This document shows positions 8,022 through 17,999 of a stretch of 64,000 bases of DNA, piece by piece (the stretch's first letter is position 1; the number at the start of each line of letters is the position of its first letter). Under the pieces are notes generated by a model. It searched no databases. It saw nothing but the letters and a program-made list of their open reading frames with translations, and was not told the origin of the DNA. The stretch spans positions 92,072-156,071 of the forward strand of contig CAWHBN010000001.1 in NCBI GenBank assembly GCA_963827705.1, written 5' to 3'. Source of the DNA: JACDAN01 sp963827705. Lineage in GTDB: Bacteria > Actinomycetota > Thermoleophilia > Gaiellales > Gaiellaceae. A program made the translations under genes and the position numbers.

Positions 8022-10472
8022 TCAGTCTGGGGAGAGCGCGAGGTCGACGGCGTCCTCCAGCGAGAGCAGCCGGCCGGCTTCGCGTCCCGCTTCGAGCTCG
8101 GCGTCGGCGTGGGCGAAAACCATCCGCTCGTACTGCTCCCGCTCGTTTTCCCACTGGCCGATCGCGCCGCGCTCCTCCTCGGCCTCGACTGCACCCCAGA
8201 GCTGTCCCGCCCGTTCGCCATGTCCTCGCTCTGCCTCGAGTGCCGCGAGCATTGCCAGTCCGTATACGAGGAGCTGCCGGTCGCGGAGCGGCAGGAGGAC
8301 GGCAAGCCCGTCTCGGATCCAGCCCTCGGCATCCTCCGAGCGACCTGCCTCGACGGCCAACTCGGCGAGGTCGAGAAGCCGCCCGCCCTGCCACCAGGTG
8401 AAGCCAACCTCAGCGGCAACCTCGACTGATTGCTCGAGGAGCTCGATGGCCTGGTCGGTGTTCCCCTCCTCGAAGGCGATCGATCCGAGGGTTGACAACG
8501 CAAATGCCTCCTCCCGCCGCGCCCCGAGCCCTGCAGCCATCGAACGTGCCTCCTCCGTTAGCACTCGGCCTCGCTCGAGATCTCCGATGCGGACGGCGTC
8601 GACTGCCAGGCGGTGGAGCATGTGTGCGACGCCCAGCTCGTCTCCGAGGCTCCGGTAGAGGGCCAGACTCTCCTCGTAGAGGGCCATCCCCCGATCGAAC
8701 TGACCGAGGATGTAGACCGCGCCGCCGTGGTCGCGCAGCGCGTCGGCACGAAGGCCCTGATCCACGTTGCCGGCGCCGGCGAGCAAGGCCCCGAACCACT
8801 GGTCGCCTTCGAATGGAGCCTCGGAGACCCAGAAGCGTGCAAGCGCGACGGCCAGCCGCAGCCCGAGCTCGATCTCGCGATTGTCGACGGCCCATTGGAG
8901 CGCGCCGCGGAGATTCGCCTGCTCCAGCCGGGCGATTTCCGGAGCATCTGGACCATCGTCGTCGCTGCCGAGCTTCGCTGACTGAGCGACGGCCAGGAAG
9001 TGCTCAGCGTGCCTCCGTTTGACCTCGCCGTCCTCGCCGGCTTCGCTCAGTCGTTCCGCCGCGAACTCGTGGATCGTCTCCAGCATCCCGAAGCGTCCAC
9101 TCCCCCAGCGGCGAACGAGGCTCTTGTTGGTCAGCGACTGCAGGACGTCGAGATCGACGCCGCCGACCGGCGACACAGCACCAAGGTCGAAGCTGCCCGC
9201 GAACACCGCGAGCGAGCGGAAGGCGCGCTGCTCCTCCTCGGTCAGGAGCTCGTAGCTCCACTCGATCGCCGCGCGAAGCGTTCGTTGCCGTTCCGGGACA
9301 TCCCGCGCGCCGCCGGTCAGGAGCGGAAGCGCGCGCTCGAGCCGCGAAGCCAGGTCCTCCGCCGACAGGACGGACACTCGTGCGGCTGCGAGCTCGAGCG
9401 CGAGCGGAAGGCCATCGAGGCGGCGGCAGATCTCGCCCACCGCCGGGCTCGCCGAGAACCCGGGGTCGACTGCTCGAGCCCGCTCCAGGAAGAGGGTGAT
9501 CGCGTCGTCGTCGGGCAGCGGGTCGACAGGAAACCGCTGCTCGCCGGCGAGGTTGAGCGGCTCGCGGCTGGTCGCGAGCATCTTTACGCCGCTCGTCTCA
9601 CGAAGCAGCGCGGCGAGGCCCGGCGCGGCCGCGAGGACCTGCTCGAGGTTGTCGAGGAGCAGAAGGGCCTTGCGGCCGCGAAGGAACTCAGCCGCCCCGT
9701 CCCTGGCCCCGACGTTCTGCGCGATCGTCGACTCGACGAGACGCGAGTCTGCGACGGCTTGGAGGGGCACCCAGAAGACACCACCCTCGAAGTCCTCGAC
9801 TGCCTCGGCGGCAAGCTGGAGGGCTAGACGGGTCTTCCCCGAGCCGCCTGGGCCGACGAGCGTTACGAGTCGGTTCCCGCGAAGAAGCGCGCCGGCCTCC
9901 GCGAGCTCGCTGTCCCTGCCGACCAGCGGCGTCGGCTGTACGGGCAGATTCGTCTGGTGGAGCGTCTTGAGGGCCGGGAACTCTCCAGAGCCGAGTTGGA
10001 ACAAGCGCTGCGGCGCGGACAGGTCCTTGAGTCGATGCTCGCCGAGGTCCTGGAGCTCGAACGCCTCGTCCAGGAGGTCACGGGTCGTCTGCGAGAGCAC
10101 GACCTGGCCGCCGTGCCCCGCGGACATCACCCGAGCCGCCCGATGCACGTCCATCCCGATGTAGCCGGTGTCCGCCAGGAGTGGCTCACCCGTGTGGATC
10201 CCCATCCGCACACGAAGCCCGGTGTCCGCAAGTGCCTCCTGCGCTGAGGAGGCGGCGGCGACCGCGTCCGAGGCTCGGGCGAACGAGACGAAGAAGGCGT
10301 CGCCCTGCGTGTCGACTTCGACGCCACTGTGCTCCTCGATCGCCTTGCGGACGACGCGGTGGTGCTCGGCCAAGACCTCCGCGTAGCCTTCCCCCAACTC
10401 GTCGAGCAGCCGCGTGGAGCCCTCGATGTCCGTGAAGAGGAATGTGACGGTTCCGGTCGGCAGCTCCCGCAC
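8022..10472 (-). CDS. class III adenylate/guanylate cyclase domain + ATPase + TPR regulator (copy 1)
   Basis: 816 residues from GTG. Residues 5-160 are a class III nucleotidyl cyclase: TGTVTFLFTDIEGSTRLL with metal Asp near 15 and DTQGDAFFVSF with the second Asp near 58. Then an NB-ARC/MalT-like ATPase with P-loop GPGGSGKT (207-214), Walker B ALLLLDNLEQV and TSREPL. The last third is TPR-like helical repeats. Such proteins are predicted signalling ATPases; the ligand is unknown. It is followed by two paralogues on the same strand and is the only clearly whole one apart from copy 2. No DNA-binding domain is visible. Confidence 0.87.
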   Translation of the reverse strand: MRELPTGTVTFLFTDIEGSTRLLDELGEGYAEVLAEHHRVVRKAIEEHSGVEVDTQGDAFFVSFARASDAVAAASSAQEALADTGLRVRMGIHTGEPLLADTGYIGMDVHRAARVMSAGHGGQVVLSQTTRDLLDEAFELQDLGEHRLKDLSAPQRLFQLGSGEFPALKTLHQTNLPVQPTPLVGRDSELAEAGALLRGNRLVTLVGPGGSGKTRLALQLAAEAVEDFEGGVFWVPLQAVADSRLVESTIAQNVGARDGAAEFLRGRKALLLLDNLEQVLAAAPGLAALLRETSGVKMLATSREPLNLAGEQRFPVDPLPDDDAITLFLERARAVDPGFSASPAVGEICRRLDGLPLALELAAARVSVLSAEDLASRLERALPLLTGGARDVPERQRTLRAAIEWSYELLTEEEQRAFRSLAVFAGSFDLGAVSPVGGVDLDVLQSLTNKSLVRRWGSGRFGMLETIHEFAAERLSEAGEDGEVKRRHAEHFLAVAQSAKLGSDDDGPDAPEIARLEQANLRGALQWAVDNREIELGLRLAVALARFWVSEAPFEGDQWFGALLAGAGNVDQGLRADALRDHGGAVYILGQFDRGMALYEESLALYRSLGDELGVAHMLHRLAVDAVRIGDLERGRVLTEEARSMAAGLGARREEAFALSTLGSIAFEEGNTDQAIELLEQSVEVAAEVGFTWWQGGRLLDLAELAVEAGRSEDAEGWIRDGLAVLLPLRDRQLLVYGLAMLAALEAERGHGERAGQLWGAVEAEEERGAIGQWENEREQYERMVFAHADAELEAGREAGRLLSLEDAVDLALSPD

Positions 10473-10523
10473 AGCCGTCCAAGTGAAGCGCCTTGGGGGC
10501 GAGAGTTCCAGTCCAGAGAGAGG

Positions 10524-11225
10524 CTAGGGCGCCCGCGCTGCCTCCGCGCGGTAGTGGCGCCAGCGACGGATGACCCAGACCGTCCCGACCAGCGCGTTGG
10601 CGCGGATGAGAAGGCCGTAGGCGACGTTGAAGGTCGTCAGCTCCGCCCCGGTCGGCCGGCCGATCCACTCGTCGGTCGCGGGCCAGCCGGAGTCCCATCC
10701 GTCTCCGGCCAGGCCGCGCGCGATCACGATCGCCCATCCGTACGTGGAGTCCCACGCCGCGTGCAGAGCGACAACGCCTGCGAACGTCCAGACGACTGGG
10801 GAGATCGGCGCGAAGCCGCCGCCACACCAGGCGGCGAAGATCGCGCCGCCGAGCAGGGAGGTCCAGGTCAGATGACCGAAAGGCGAGACGACGGCCCGCT
10901 GTGTCTCTACTCGAAAAGGCCGACGGCGACGAACGTCCCAGCCGCGTTCGGCAGGAAGTACGTGTCCGTTACCCCGCGAACACGGTTCCCAGAAGGCCGC
11001 CGCCGAGGAAGTCGACGATCACATGCTCCACCCTCAGATAGCCGTCGCCCGTTCGCGCCAGCGCGAAGAGGACGAGCGAGACGGGAACGAGAAAGCTGCC
11101 CAGCAGGACGACGTTCGGGATCAGGTGGTCGAGGTCGGTAAGGCCGGTGGCGACTGCGGTGACGAGCCAGATCGCGGCCCCGACGACCAGAACCCACGCC
11201 CAGAGCCAAAGAGGGCATCGGACAT
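10524..11225 (-). pseudogene. decayed PrsW-like intramembrane protease
   Basis: Three frames must be joined. N-terminal part: WLWAWVLVVGAAIWLVTA, then HLIPNVVLLGSFLVPVSLVL and VEHVIVDFLGGGLLGTVF. Middle: VTDTYFLPNAAGTFVAVGLFE followed at once by a stop (10907). C-terminal part: SPFGHLTWTSLLGGAIFAAW and VVALHAAWDSTYGW, ending at 10524. GLFEE, PFGH and HAAWDS match the PrsW motif series, but the 60 or so residues normally lying between the first two are missing. A true deletion plus indels makes this a remnant rather than a simple sequencing slip. Confidence 0.65.
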
Positions 11226-11301
11226 GGAGTCACGGCACGCCGCGCGGCGGCGTCCCTCGTCATCCCAACCGGACGATCTGGGCCGACGCTGCTAGCGCAG
11301 G

Positions 11302-13779
11302 TCAGCTCGGTGCGAGGGCCTCGTCGAGGGCGTCGGCTTGGCTGAGCTCGTGCCCTTCGGCCAGCCCCGCGACGAAGGCCGGGTCCGTGACATACGGGCC
11401 GAGCGTTCGCTCGTACCGCTCGCGCTCGAAGGGAAGAATCCGCAGGCCGCGCCGCCGCTCGATGCTCTCCACGGCCGCCCAGAGGTGTCCGGCCCGGGTC
11501 AGGTCGCCGGACGCCGCCGCGACGCAGGCGAGACCGGCGAGCGTCAGGAGGACGACGTTCGGCGTGTCGAGCTCCAGCGCCAGCGTCAGGCTCTCGCGAT
11601 AGCGCTCGGAGGCCGCCGCGAGGTTCTCCGAGTCCAGCTCCAGGTCGCCCAACCCGTGCAGGGAGGCCATCACGAAGGACTTGTCCCCGAGCTCGCGCAT
11701 CACGTCGAGGCTCTCCTCGAACGCACGACGGGCTCCGGCCCGGTCGCCGGTGTCGCGTGACTCCTCCCCGATGTAATGCAGCGTCCGCGCGACGCCGCGC
11801 GGGTCCCCGAGCTCCCAGCAGAGCCTGATCGCCTCCTCGCGCAACTTCAGAGTCCGCTTTCGATCGCCGAGGGCCCAGGTGGAGTTGCCGAGCGTGTTGG
11901 CGAGCTCCGCGACCCGGCGTCGGTCACCGGCCGCGCGGGAGAGCGCGAGGCTCTCCTCGAGGGCACGGGCGGAACGCTCGAACTCTCCCTCCCAGAACAG
12001 GAGCGCGCCGAGCACGTGGAGCCCCGCGGCCCGAGCCGTCGGAGAAAGGCTGTCGGGCGCTTCGAGCGCCCGCTCGACCCAGCGGCGCGCCTCGGCCTCG
12101 TGTGCCCGCAGATGCCAGAAGGAGAGCAGGGACTCGGCGATCCGAAAGCCGAGCTCGACGTCCACCTCGAGGCTGCAGTCGAGCGCTGACCTGAAGTTGT
12201 CGAGCTCGGCCTCGACGCGGTCGAGCCACTCGCGCCCTGGACCGCGGAGGTGCGGCTCCGCAGCTTGCCCGAGCCGGGCGTAGAACTCCGCGTGGCGTCG
12301 ACGCAGGTCCGTGAGCTCACCGCGGAGATCGAGGCGCTCGCGTGCGTACTCCCGCACCGTTCCGAGCATCCGGAACCGCTCTCCGTCCTCGCGAACGAGG
12401 TTCTTGTCGACGAGCGAGGTAAGGGTGTCGAGGTCGGCGTCGCACACGGCCTCGGCGGCGTCGACGGTCCACCCACCTCGAAAGACCGCCAGCCGGTCGA
12501 AGAGGAGCCGCTCCTCCGTGGTGAGGAGCCCGTAGCTCCACTGGATCGTTGCGCGCAGCGTCTGCTGTCGAGCCGGCACGCCGCGATTCGCGGCGGCCAG
12601 GACGGAGAGCCGGCGGTCGAGCCGCTCGAGCAGGACGTCGGGCGAGAGGACCTTCATGCGCGCCGCGGCGAGCTCGATCGCGAGGGGCAGGTTGTCGAGC
12701 CGTTCGCAGATCGCGGCGAGCTGGCGATAGTCGGCCTCGAAGTCGTACCTCGCGGCCTGTGCGCGCTGACGGAACAGCTCCACGGCCGGCGCTTCGGGGA
12801 GCGGGCGGATCCGGAACTCGCGCTCGCCTGGGATCCGCATCGGCTCGCGGCTCGTCGCGAGCACCGCGACGCCCGGAGCCGCAACCAGGAGCCGGGCGAT
12901 GTCCGGAGCTGCATCGACGACCTGCTCCACGTTGTCGAGCACCAGCAGGTGCTGCCTGGTCCCGATCTTGGTCGCGAGGTCGCCCTCGATCCCGAGGGCA
13001 TCCGCGATCGTCGGCAGGACCACCTCGGGATCGCGGATCGGCGCCAGGTCGACGAAGGTGACCCCGTCGTCGTACGACTCGACGAGCTCCTGCGCCGCGG
13101 CGGTCGCGAGACGCGTCTTCCCTACGCCTCCCGGCCCCGTGATCGTCACCGCGCGAGCCCGGTTCCTCCCGAGCATGCGCACGAGGTCGCCGAGCTCGCG
13201 CTTGCGGCCGATCAGCGGGGACAGGTCGATCGGGAGCCGGGCCTGGTCGAGGCTCCGCAACGGCGGGAACTCTCCGGTGCCCAGCTGGAAGAGCCGGAGC
13301 GGCACCGGGAGGTCCTTGAGCCGGTGCTCACCGAGGTCGCGAACGTCGAAGGCGCCTTCGACCTGGTCTCCGGTCGGTTGCGTGAGGAGCACCTGGCCGC
13401 CGTGCCCCGCAGCCATCACCCGCGCGGCTCGGTGGACGTCCATGCCGACGTAGTCGTCGTCGGCGACGATCGGCTCGCCGCTGTGGATTCCCATCCGCAC
13501 CCGGACACCGATCTCGGCCAGGGCGTCCTGCGCGGCGACCGCGGCCTCAACGGCGTCGGACGCTCGCTCGAAGGCGGCGAAGAACGCGTCGCCACCGGCG
13601 TCGACCACGACGCCACTGTGCTCGGCGATCGCCGAACGCATGACGCGGTTGTGCTGTGCGAGGAGCGCGGCGTAGTCGTCTCCGAGCTCGTCCAGCAGCC
13701 GCGTGGAGCCCTCGATGTCGGTGAAGAGAAAGGTGACTTTTCCCGTCGGGAGCGCAGCCGGTTGGTCAGGCGAGTGCAA
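11302..13779 (-). CDS. class III cyclase domain + ATPase + TPR regulator (copy 2)
   Basis: 825 residues from TTG 13779, which gives HSPDQPAALPTGKVTFLFTDIEGSTRLL; the frame is open further upstream but that part overlaps copy 3 and is not protein-like. Cyclase domain with TDIEGS and DAGGDAFFAAF, ATPase with P-loop GPGGVGKT, HLLVLDNVEQVVDAA and TSREPMRI, then TPR repeats such as RAGARRAFEESLDVMRELGD. Same architecture as copies 1 and 3. The start overlaps the stop of copy 3 by 14 bases, so the two were co-transcribed. Confidence 0.83.
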   Translation of the reverse strand: MHSPDQPAALPTGKVTFLFTDIEGSTRLLDELGDDYAALLAQHNRVMRSAIAEHSGVVVDAGGDAFFAAFERASDAVEAAVAAQDALAEIGVRVRMGIHSGEPIVADDDYVGMDVHRAARVMAAGHGGQVLLTQPTGDQVEGAFDVRDLGEHRLKDLPVPLRLFQLGTGEFPPLRSLDQARLPIDLSPLIGRKRELGDLVRMLGRNRARAVTITGPGGVGKTRLATAAAQELVESYDDGVTFVDLAPIRDPEVVLPTIADALGIEGDLATKIGTRQHLLVLDNVEQVVDAAPDIARLLVAAPGVAVLATSREPMRIPGEREFRIRPLPEAPAVELFRQRAQAARYDFEADYRQLAAICERLDNLPLAIELAAARMKVLSPDVLLERLDRRLSVLAAANRGVPARQQTLRATIQWSYGLLTTEERLLFDRLAVFRGGWTVDAAEAVCDADLDTLTSLVDKNLVREDGERFRMLGTVREYARERLDLRGELTDLRRRHAEFYARLGQAAEPHLRGPGREWLDRVEAELDNFRSALDCSLEVDVELGFRIAESLLSFWHLRAHEAEARRWVERALEAPDSLSPTARAAGLHVLGALLFWEGEFERSARALEESLALSRAAGDRRRVAELANTLGNSTWALGDRKRTLKLREEAIRLCWELGDPRGVARTLHYIGEESRDTGDRAGARRAFEESLDVMRELGDKSFVMASLHGLGDLELDSENLAAASERYRESLTLALELDTPNVVLLTLAGLACVAAASGDLTRAGHLWAAVESIERRRGLRILPFERERYERTLGPYVTDPAFVAGLAEGHELSQADALDEALAPS

Positions 13780-16215
13780 TCTCCACCGCCTCGTCGACGC
13801 CGAGCCGCCGGCCTTCGTCGTACTGCTCGGGATGGAGAGCGGCAGGCGGACCGCACCGCTCCTCGTAGAGGACACGCCGCCGCAACGTGAAGCGGAGCCG
13901 CTCTTCGTAGGCCTCGACGAAGCCCCACAGAAGCGCGGCTTGCTCGGGGTCGCCGCTCTCGGCAGCCATCGAGGCGAGCCCGGCGAGGGAATAGCAGACG
14001 AGCCGATCGGCACCCGAGTCCCAGGAAATGCGAAGGGCGTCGCGATAGTCCCTCCCGGCGGCTTCCGGATCACCCGCCTCCAGGTCGAGGTCACCGAGGG
14101 CGTGGAGCGAGCTCGCTGCGCTGAAGTGATCGTCCGCGCCGACCGAGAGATCGGCGGACTCGCGCAGCAGGCGCCGGCCGCGATCGAGGTCGCCGACCGC
14201 GGCCGCCTGCTGGCCCTGCAGGTGCAGGACGCGCCGGAGACCGCCGGGTAGCCCGAGCTTCCGGTGGAGGTCCTCCGCCTCGTCCAGCATCGGGCCTGCC
14301 TCCTCGGGCCGGCCTTGCTCCATCGGGCCGAGGGCGACCGTGGTCAGCGACCACGCAATCCCCTCGTCGGCACCGAGGGCTCGGTACAGGTCCAGCGCGT
14401 CTTGTCCCCAGGCCATCGCGTGCTCGAAGTCGCTCCGCACGCCGGCGATCATCGCCGCCGTCCCCAGCGCCTTCGCCCGGACGTCGTCGGCGACCGGCTC
14501 CGGCCGCTCGAGCAGCGTCTCGAACCACTGCTGGCCCTCGACCGCGAAGTTGCGGTCGAGCCAGATCGTCGTGAGCGCCCCGGCGAGACGAAGGCCGAGC
14601 TCGGTCTCGCCGGCGTCGAGCGTCCACTGCAGTGCCGCTCGGATGTTGTCCCACTCGGTCCGGAACCGCTGCCGGAGCGGCACCTGCGCCGGACCGAGGT
14701 GGTCACGTTGGGTCGCCTCGGCCAGCTCCGTGAAGAACGTCGGCGTGACGCCGACGCGTCTTGTCGGCGGCGACCGAGCCGCTCGGGGCGTACTCATGGA
14801 TCGTCCCGAGCATCGAGAAGCGATCCGCGTCCCGTCGGATCAGGCTCTTGTCGAGGAGCGATGCGAGGGTGTCGAGATCGGCGTCGCAGACGCTTCTCGG
14901 CGGCATCGAGCGACCAGCCGCCGCTGAACACGCCGAGGCTCGCGAAGACGAGTTGCTCTCCGCGTGTGAGGAGCTCGTAGCTCCACTCGATCGTCGCGCG
15001 GAGCGTCTCGCTGGCGCTCGGGCAGGTCGCGCCGGGTCCCGGTCAGGATCGGAAGACGCTGGTTCAGGCGGCCGAGCAGCTCGCCGGGAGGGAGCACCTT
15101 GACCCGGGCCGCTGCCAGCTCGATGGCGAGCGGAAGGCTGTCCAGCCGCCGGCAGATCTCCGCGAGGCGGCCGTAGTCGGCGGCGAACCCGGGCAGGACA
15201 CCCTCGGCACGCCGCTGGAAGAGCTCCACCGCGGGCGCCTCGGCGAGCGGCTCGAGAGGGAACTCGCGCTCCTCGGCGATCCGCAGCGGCTCACGGCTCG
15301 TGACGACGAGGCTGAGGTTCGGCGCAGGCCAGAGAGCAGGGCTGCGATGTCCGTTGCCGCGACACTGATCGCCTGCTCGAGGTTGTCGAGGACGAGGAGG
15401 AGCTCGCGGTTGATCGATCTGTGCGGCGGCGTCGCCCTCGCCGCCCAGGCCCTCGGCGATCTGCGGCAAGGACGAGCGACGGGCTCGCGGATCGCCGCGA
15501 GCTCGACGAGGCCGACACCGTCCTCGAACGACTCGACGAGCTCGGCAGCGGCGGCGACGGCGAGGCTCGTCTTGCCGATTCCTCCCGGGCCCGTGAGCGT
15601 GACGAGTCGCGCGCGCTCGGTCCCGAGCAGGTGCAGCAGCTTGTCGAGCTCGTCCTTGCGGCCGAGCAGGGGAGCCGGCTCGACCGGTAGGCGCCCCTGG
15701 CTGAGGCTTCGAAGGGGTGGGAACTGGTCGCGACCGAGCTGGAAGAGCCGGACCGTTGCTCCGATGTCCTTCAGCCGGTGCTCGCCGAGGTCGCGCAGCT
15801 CGAACTCGCCGTCGAGGAGCGCGCACGTCGTCTCCGAGACGACGACCTGTCCGCCGTGGCCGGCCGCCGCGATCCGGGCCGCCTGGTGCACGGCGAGCCC
15901 GACGTACCCCTCGTCCGTCAGCGAAGGCTCGCCGGTGTGCACGCCCATCCGGACCTTGACAGGCCCGGCGGCGAGCGACCGCTGGGCGTCCGCAGCCGCA
16001 GCGACGGCGCTCGCGGCGCGTGGAAAGACAACCGAGAAGCCGTCCCCCTGCGTGCCCATCTCGATGCCCCCGTGCCGGCCGACGGCGTCCCTGATCCGCC
16101 GGTGATGCTCGGCGAGCACGTCCGCGTACTCGTCACCGAGCTCGGAGAGCAGCCGCGTCGACCGCTCGATGTCGGTGAAGAGGAAGGTGACTGTTCCGGT
16201 CGGGAGCTCCTGCAC
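13766..16215 (-). pseudogene. class III cyclase + ATPase + TPR regulator (copy 3), multiple frameshifts
   Basis: The frame from GTG 16215 encodes an intact cyclase domain (VTFLFTDIERSTRLL, TQGDGFSVVFP) and P-loop GPGGIGKT, then breaks near 15.48, 15.42, 15.33, 15.02, 14.90 and 14.76 kb. Pieces in other frames keep family sequence: SLPQIAEGLGGEGDAAAQI, ELLLVLDNLEQAISVAATDI, LSLVVTSREPLRIAEER, DADLDTLASLLDKSLIR, and a clean TPR tail from about 14.76 kb to 13766. Every piece is well conserved and no stretch is missing, so indels, not decay, separate them. Functional status cannot be settled from this sequence. Confidence 0.75.
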
Positions 16216-16225
16216 CGACCGAGTT

Positions 16226-17742
16226 CTAGCGCCGGCCGCGGCTCACCGTGAAGTGGACACGCGTCCCGCGGATCCGCCTGCTGGCCGGGCGAGGTGACTG
16301 CGAGATGATGATCCCCCGCCGACGGACGGAGTAGATGCGTCTGATCCGTCCGACCCGGCATCTCGCCCGGCGAATCCGCGCCTGTGCGGGCTGGAGGCGC
16401 ATGCCGATGACCCGAGGTACGCGACAGATCGCTGGCGGCTTCGCCTTCGGGCGGTGGCGGAGGAAGCCCGACCGGGCGGCGGTGGCGGCGGCCCACCGGG
16501 AGGCGGTGGGGGCGGCGTCGGAGGCACCGAAGCTGCGCACGCCGCGGGTGGCGCCGCACCTTCGATCTGGAGCCGCCGAACCTCTCCGCCACCGGAAGCG
16601 ACGTAGACGCGACCGCAGGCGTCCTCGCCGAACGAGTACAGTGCTCCCGAGGTCGAGGCCGGTGTCCGTGTCGCCCAGCGCCGTCCGGTATCTGCAAGGC
16701 AATCGACCACACCGGGCTCGTGCAGTAATCGCCGTAGACGTAGCGGCCGACTAGCTGAGGCACCGTCGGATCGCGGACGACGTAGCCGCCGCGTGATCGA
16801 ACAGCCACGTGAGTGCGAGTACTCGTGCACAGGCGCGGCCTGCGCGCGGAGGCGGATTGCACTCCGAAAGGCCTGCGTTCGGACTGTAGGTGTGCCGCCC
16901 CTCCCAACAGCCCCAGCCGAAGTTGACCCCCCGGCCACGGCCGGCGGCGGCGGGGACGAAGTTGATCTCCTCCCAGGCGTTCTGCCCGACGTCCGCAACC
17001 GTCAGGTCCCCCGTTTGCCGGTCGAACGAAAAGCGCCACGGGTTTCGGAGGCCGTACGACCAGATCTCAGCACGCGCACCGGTCTGGCCCACGAATGGAT
17101 TGTCCGGCGGCACTGTGTACGCCGCGCCGCCCGCGGCGCGAGGATCGATGCGCAGGAGCTTGCCGAGCAGCGTGCCGAGGCTTTGACCCGCGCGATCCGG
17201 ATCACCACCGCCCCCGCCGTCTCCGGTTCCGATGTAGAGGTAGCCGTCCGGCCCGAATTGCAGCTGGCCGCCGTTGTGGTTGCCTCGCGGGTGTGGGATC
17301 GAGAGCACAATCCGTCCGGATGGGTTCGCGACGTCGGGGTCAGCGGAAACGGTGTATTCGGCGATGACGAGATCCCCGAGCGCGCGGCCGGCCACTGCGT
17401 TGGAGGTGTAGTAGACGTAGAAGCGGCCGCTCGACCCGTAGTCCGGTGGGAACGCCATTGAGAGCAGGCCCCGCTCCCCCTCCATCCTGACCAGGCTCGC
17501 GATGTCGAGGAACAGCGTGGGCGCGCCGCCGTTTTTCATCAGCCGGATCCGGCCCGCCTGCTCGACGACGAAGAGCCGCGTGCCGTCGCCCGGCGGAGCC
17601 GTGACATAGGTCGGTGCCGCGAAGGTGCCGACGAGTGCGAGCTGGACGTCGCCGGCCGCAGCTGAGCCGTCCTGCGCTTGGGCCCGGCGAGGAGGCCGAC
17701 TCCCACCAGAACCGCAGCCAGCGCGCCGCTCAGCCTGGCCAT
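16226..17742 (-). pseudogene. PQQ-type aldose sugar dehydrogenase with proline-rich linker and PASTA-like tail, frameshifted
   Basis: ATG 17742 opens a signal peptide (ARLSGALAAVLVGVGLLAG), then a frameshift near 17.68 kb. The main block reads as a glucose/sorbosone dehydrogenase beta-propeller: LFVVEQAGRIRLMKNG, GERGLLSMAFPPDYGSSG, HPRGNHNGGQLQFGPDG, YLYIGTGDGGG. After about 16.86 kb short pieces in alternating frames complete the propeller (APVHEYSH, VVRDPTVPQLVGRYVYGDYC, GALYSFGEDACGRVYV). A PPPPPPGGPPPPPP linker follows, and the last 60 residues (CRVPRVIGMRLQPAQARIRR ... RGTRVHFTVSRG) match a PASTA repeat. At least five indels. Confidence 0.7.
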
Positions 17743-17748
17743 GACGGG

Positions 17749-17754
17749 AGGTTA
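17749..17754 (-). promoter_or_regulatory. putative leaderless -10 box
   Basis: TAACCT on the minus strand lies six bases before the ATG at 17742 of the sugar dehydrogenase gene. There is no Shine-Dalgarno in the six-base gap. Confidence 0.4.
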
Positions 17755-17783
17755 GCCGCGCAGCCGTTCGGTCGTCCGCGGCG

Positions 17784-17987
17784 CTAGTACGCGGGCGGGC
17801 GGCGCGCATCGCGCCGGTGGCTGAGCCAGTTGAGCGCCTGCCCGATCAGGATCACGCCGAGGAAGATCAGGCCGACGATGAGCATCGCCGTGATCACCTT
17901 CTTGCCCTCCTCGGCCGCGGAAGGGCGCTCCTCCTCCTCGGCTGCTGCCGCGAAGAGGGACATCAACGTGAGGGCGAGGGATGCCAC
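17784..17987 (-). CDS. small single-span membrane protein, unknown function
   Basis: 67 residues from GTG 17987. A hydrophobic N-terminus (MASLALTLMSLFAAAA) that could be a signal peptide or a first helix, an acidic stretch EEEERPSAAEEGKK, then a clear membrane span VITAMLIVGLIFLGVILIGQALNWL and a basic tail SHRRDARRPPAY. No family recognised. The gene stands alone between the sugar dehydrogenase and the hemL-linked hypothetical, with its own TANNNT box. Confidence 0.65.
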   Translation of the reverse strand: MASLALTLMSLFAAAAEEEERPSAAEEGKKVITAMLIVGLIFLGVILIGQALNWLSHRRDARRPPAY

Positions 17988-17993
17988 GGCGCG

Positions 17994-17999
17994 ACTCTA
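17994..17999 (-). promoter_or_regulatory. putative leaderless -10 box overlapping a stop codon
   Basis: TAGAGT on the minus strand sits six bases before GTG 17987. Its first three bases are also the TAG stop of the upstream gene (17997-17999). Confidence 0.4.

Noticed and set aside
12250..13890. 546-codon + strand open frame opposite cyclase copy 2
   Set aside because: A shadow caused by high GC at third codon positions of the real minus-strand gene; no motif and low complexity.
16213..16228. TAGAAC before the start of cyclase copy 3 as a -10 box
   Set aside because: It lacks the final T of TANNNT and coincides with the stop of the next gene; too weak to list.
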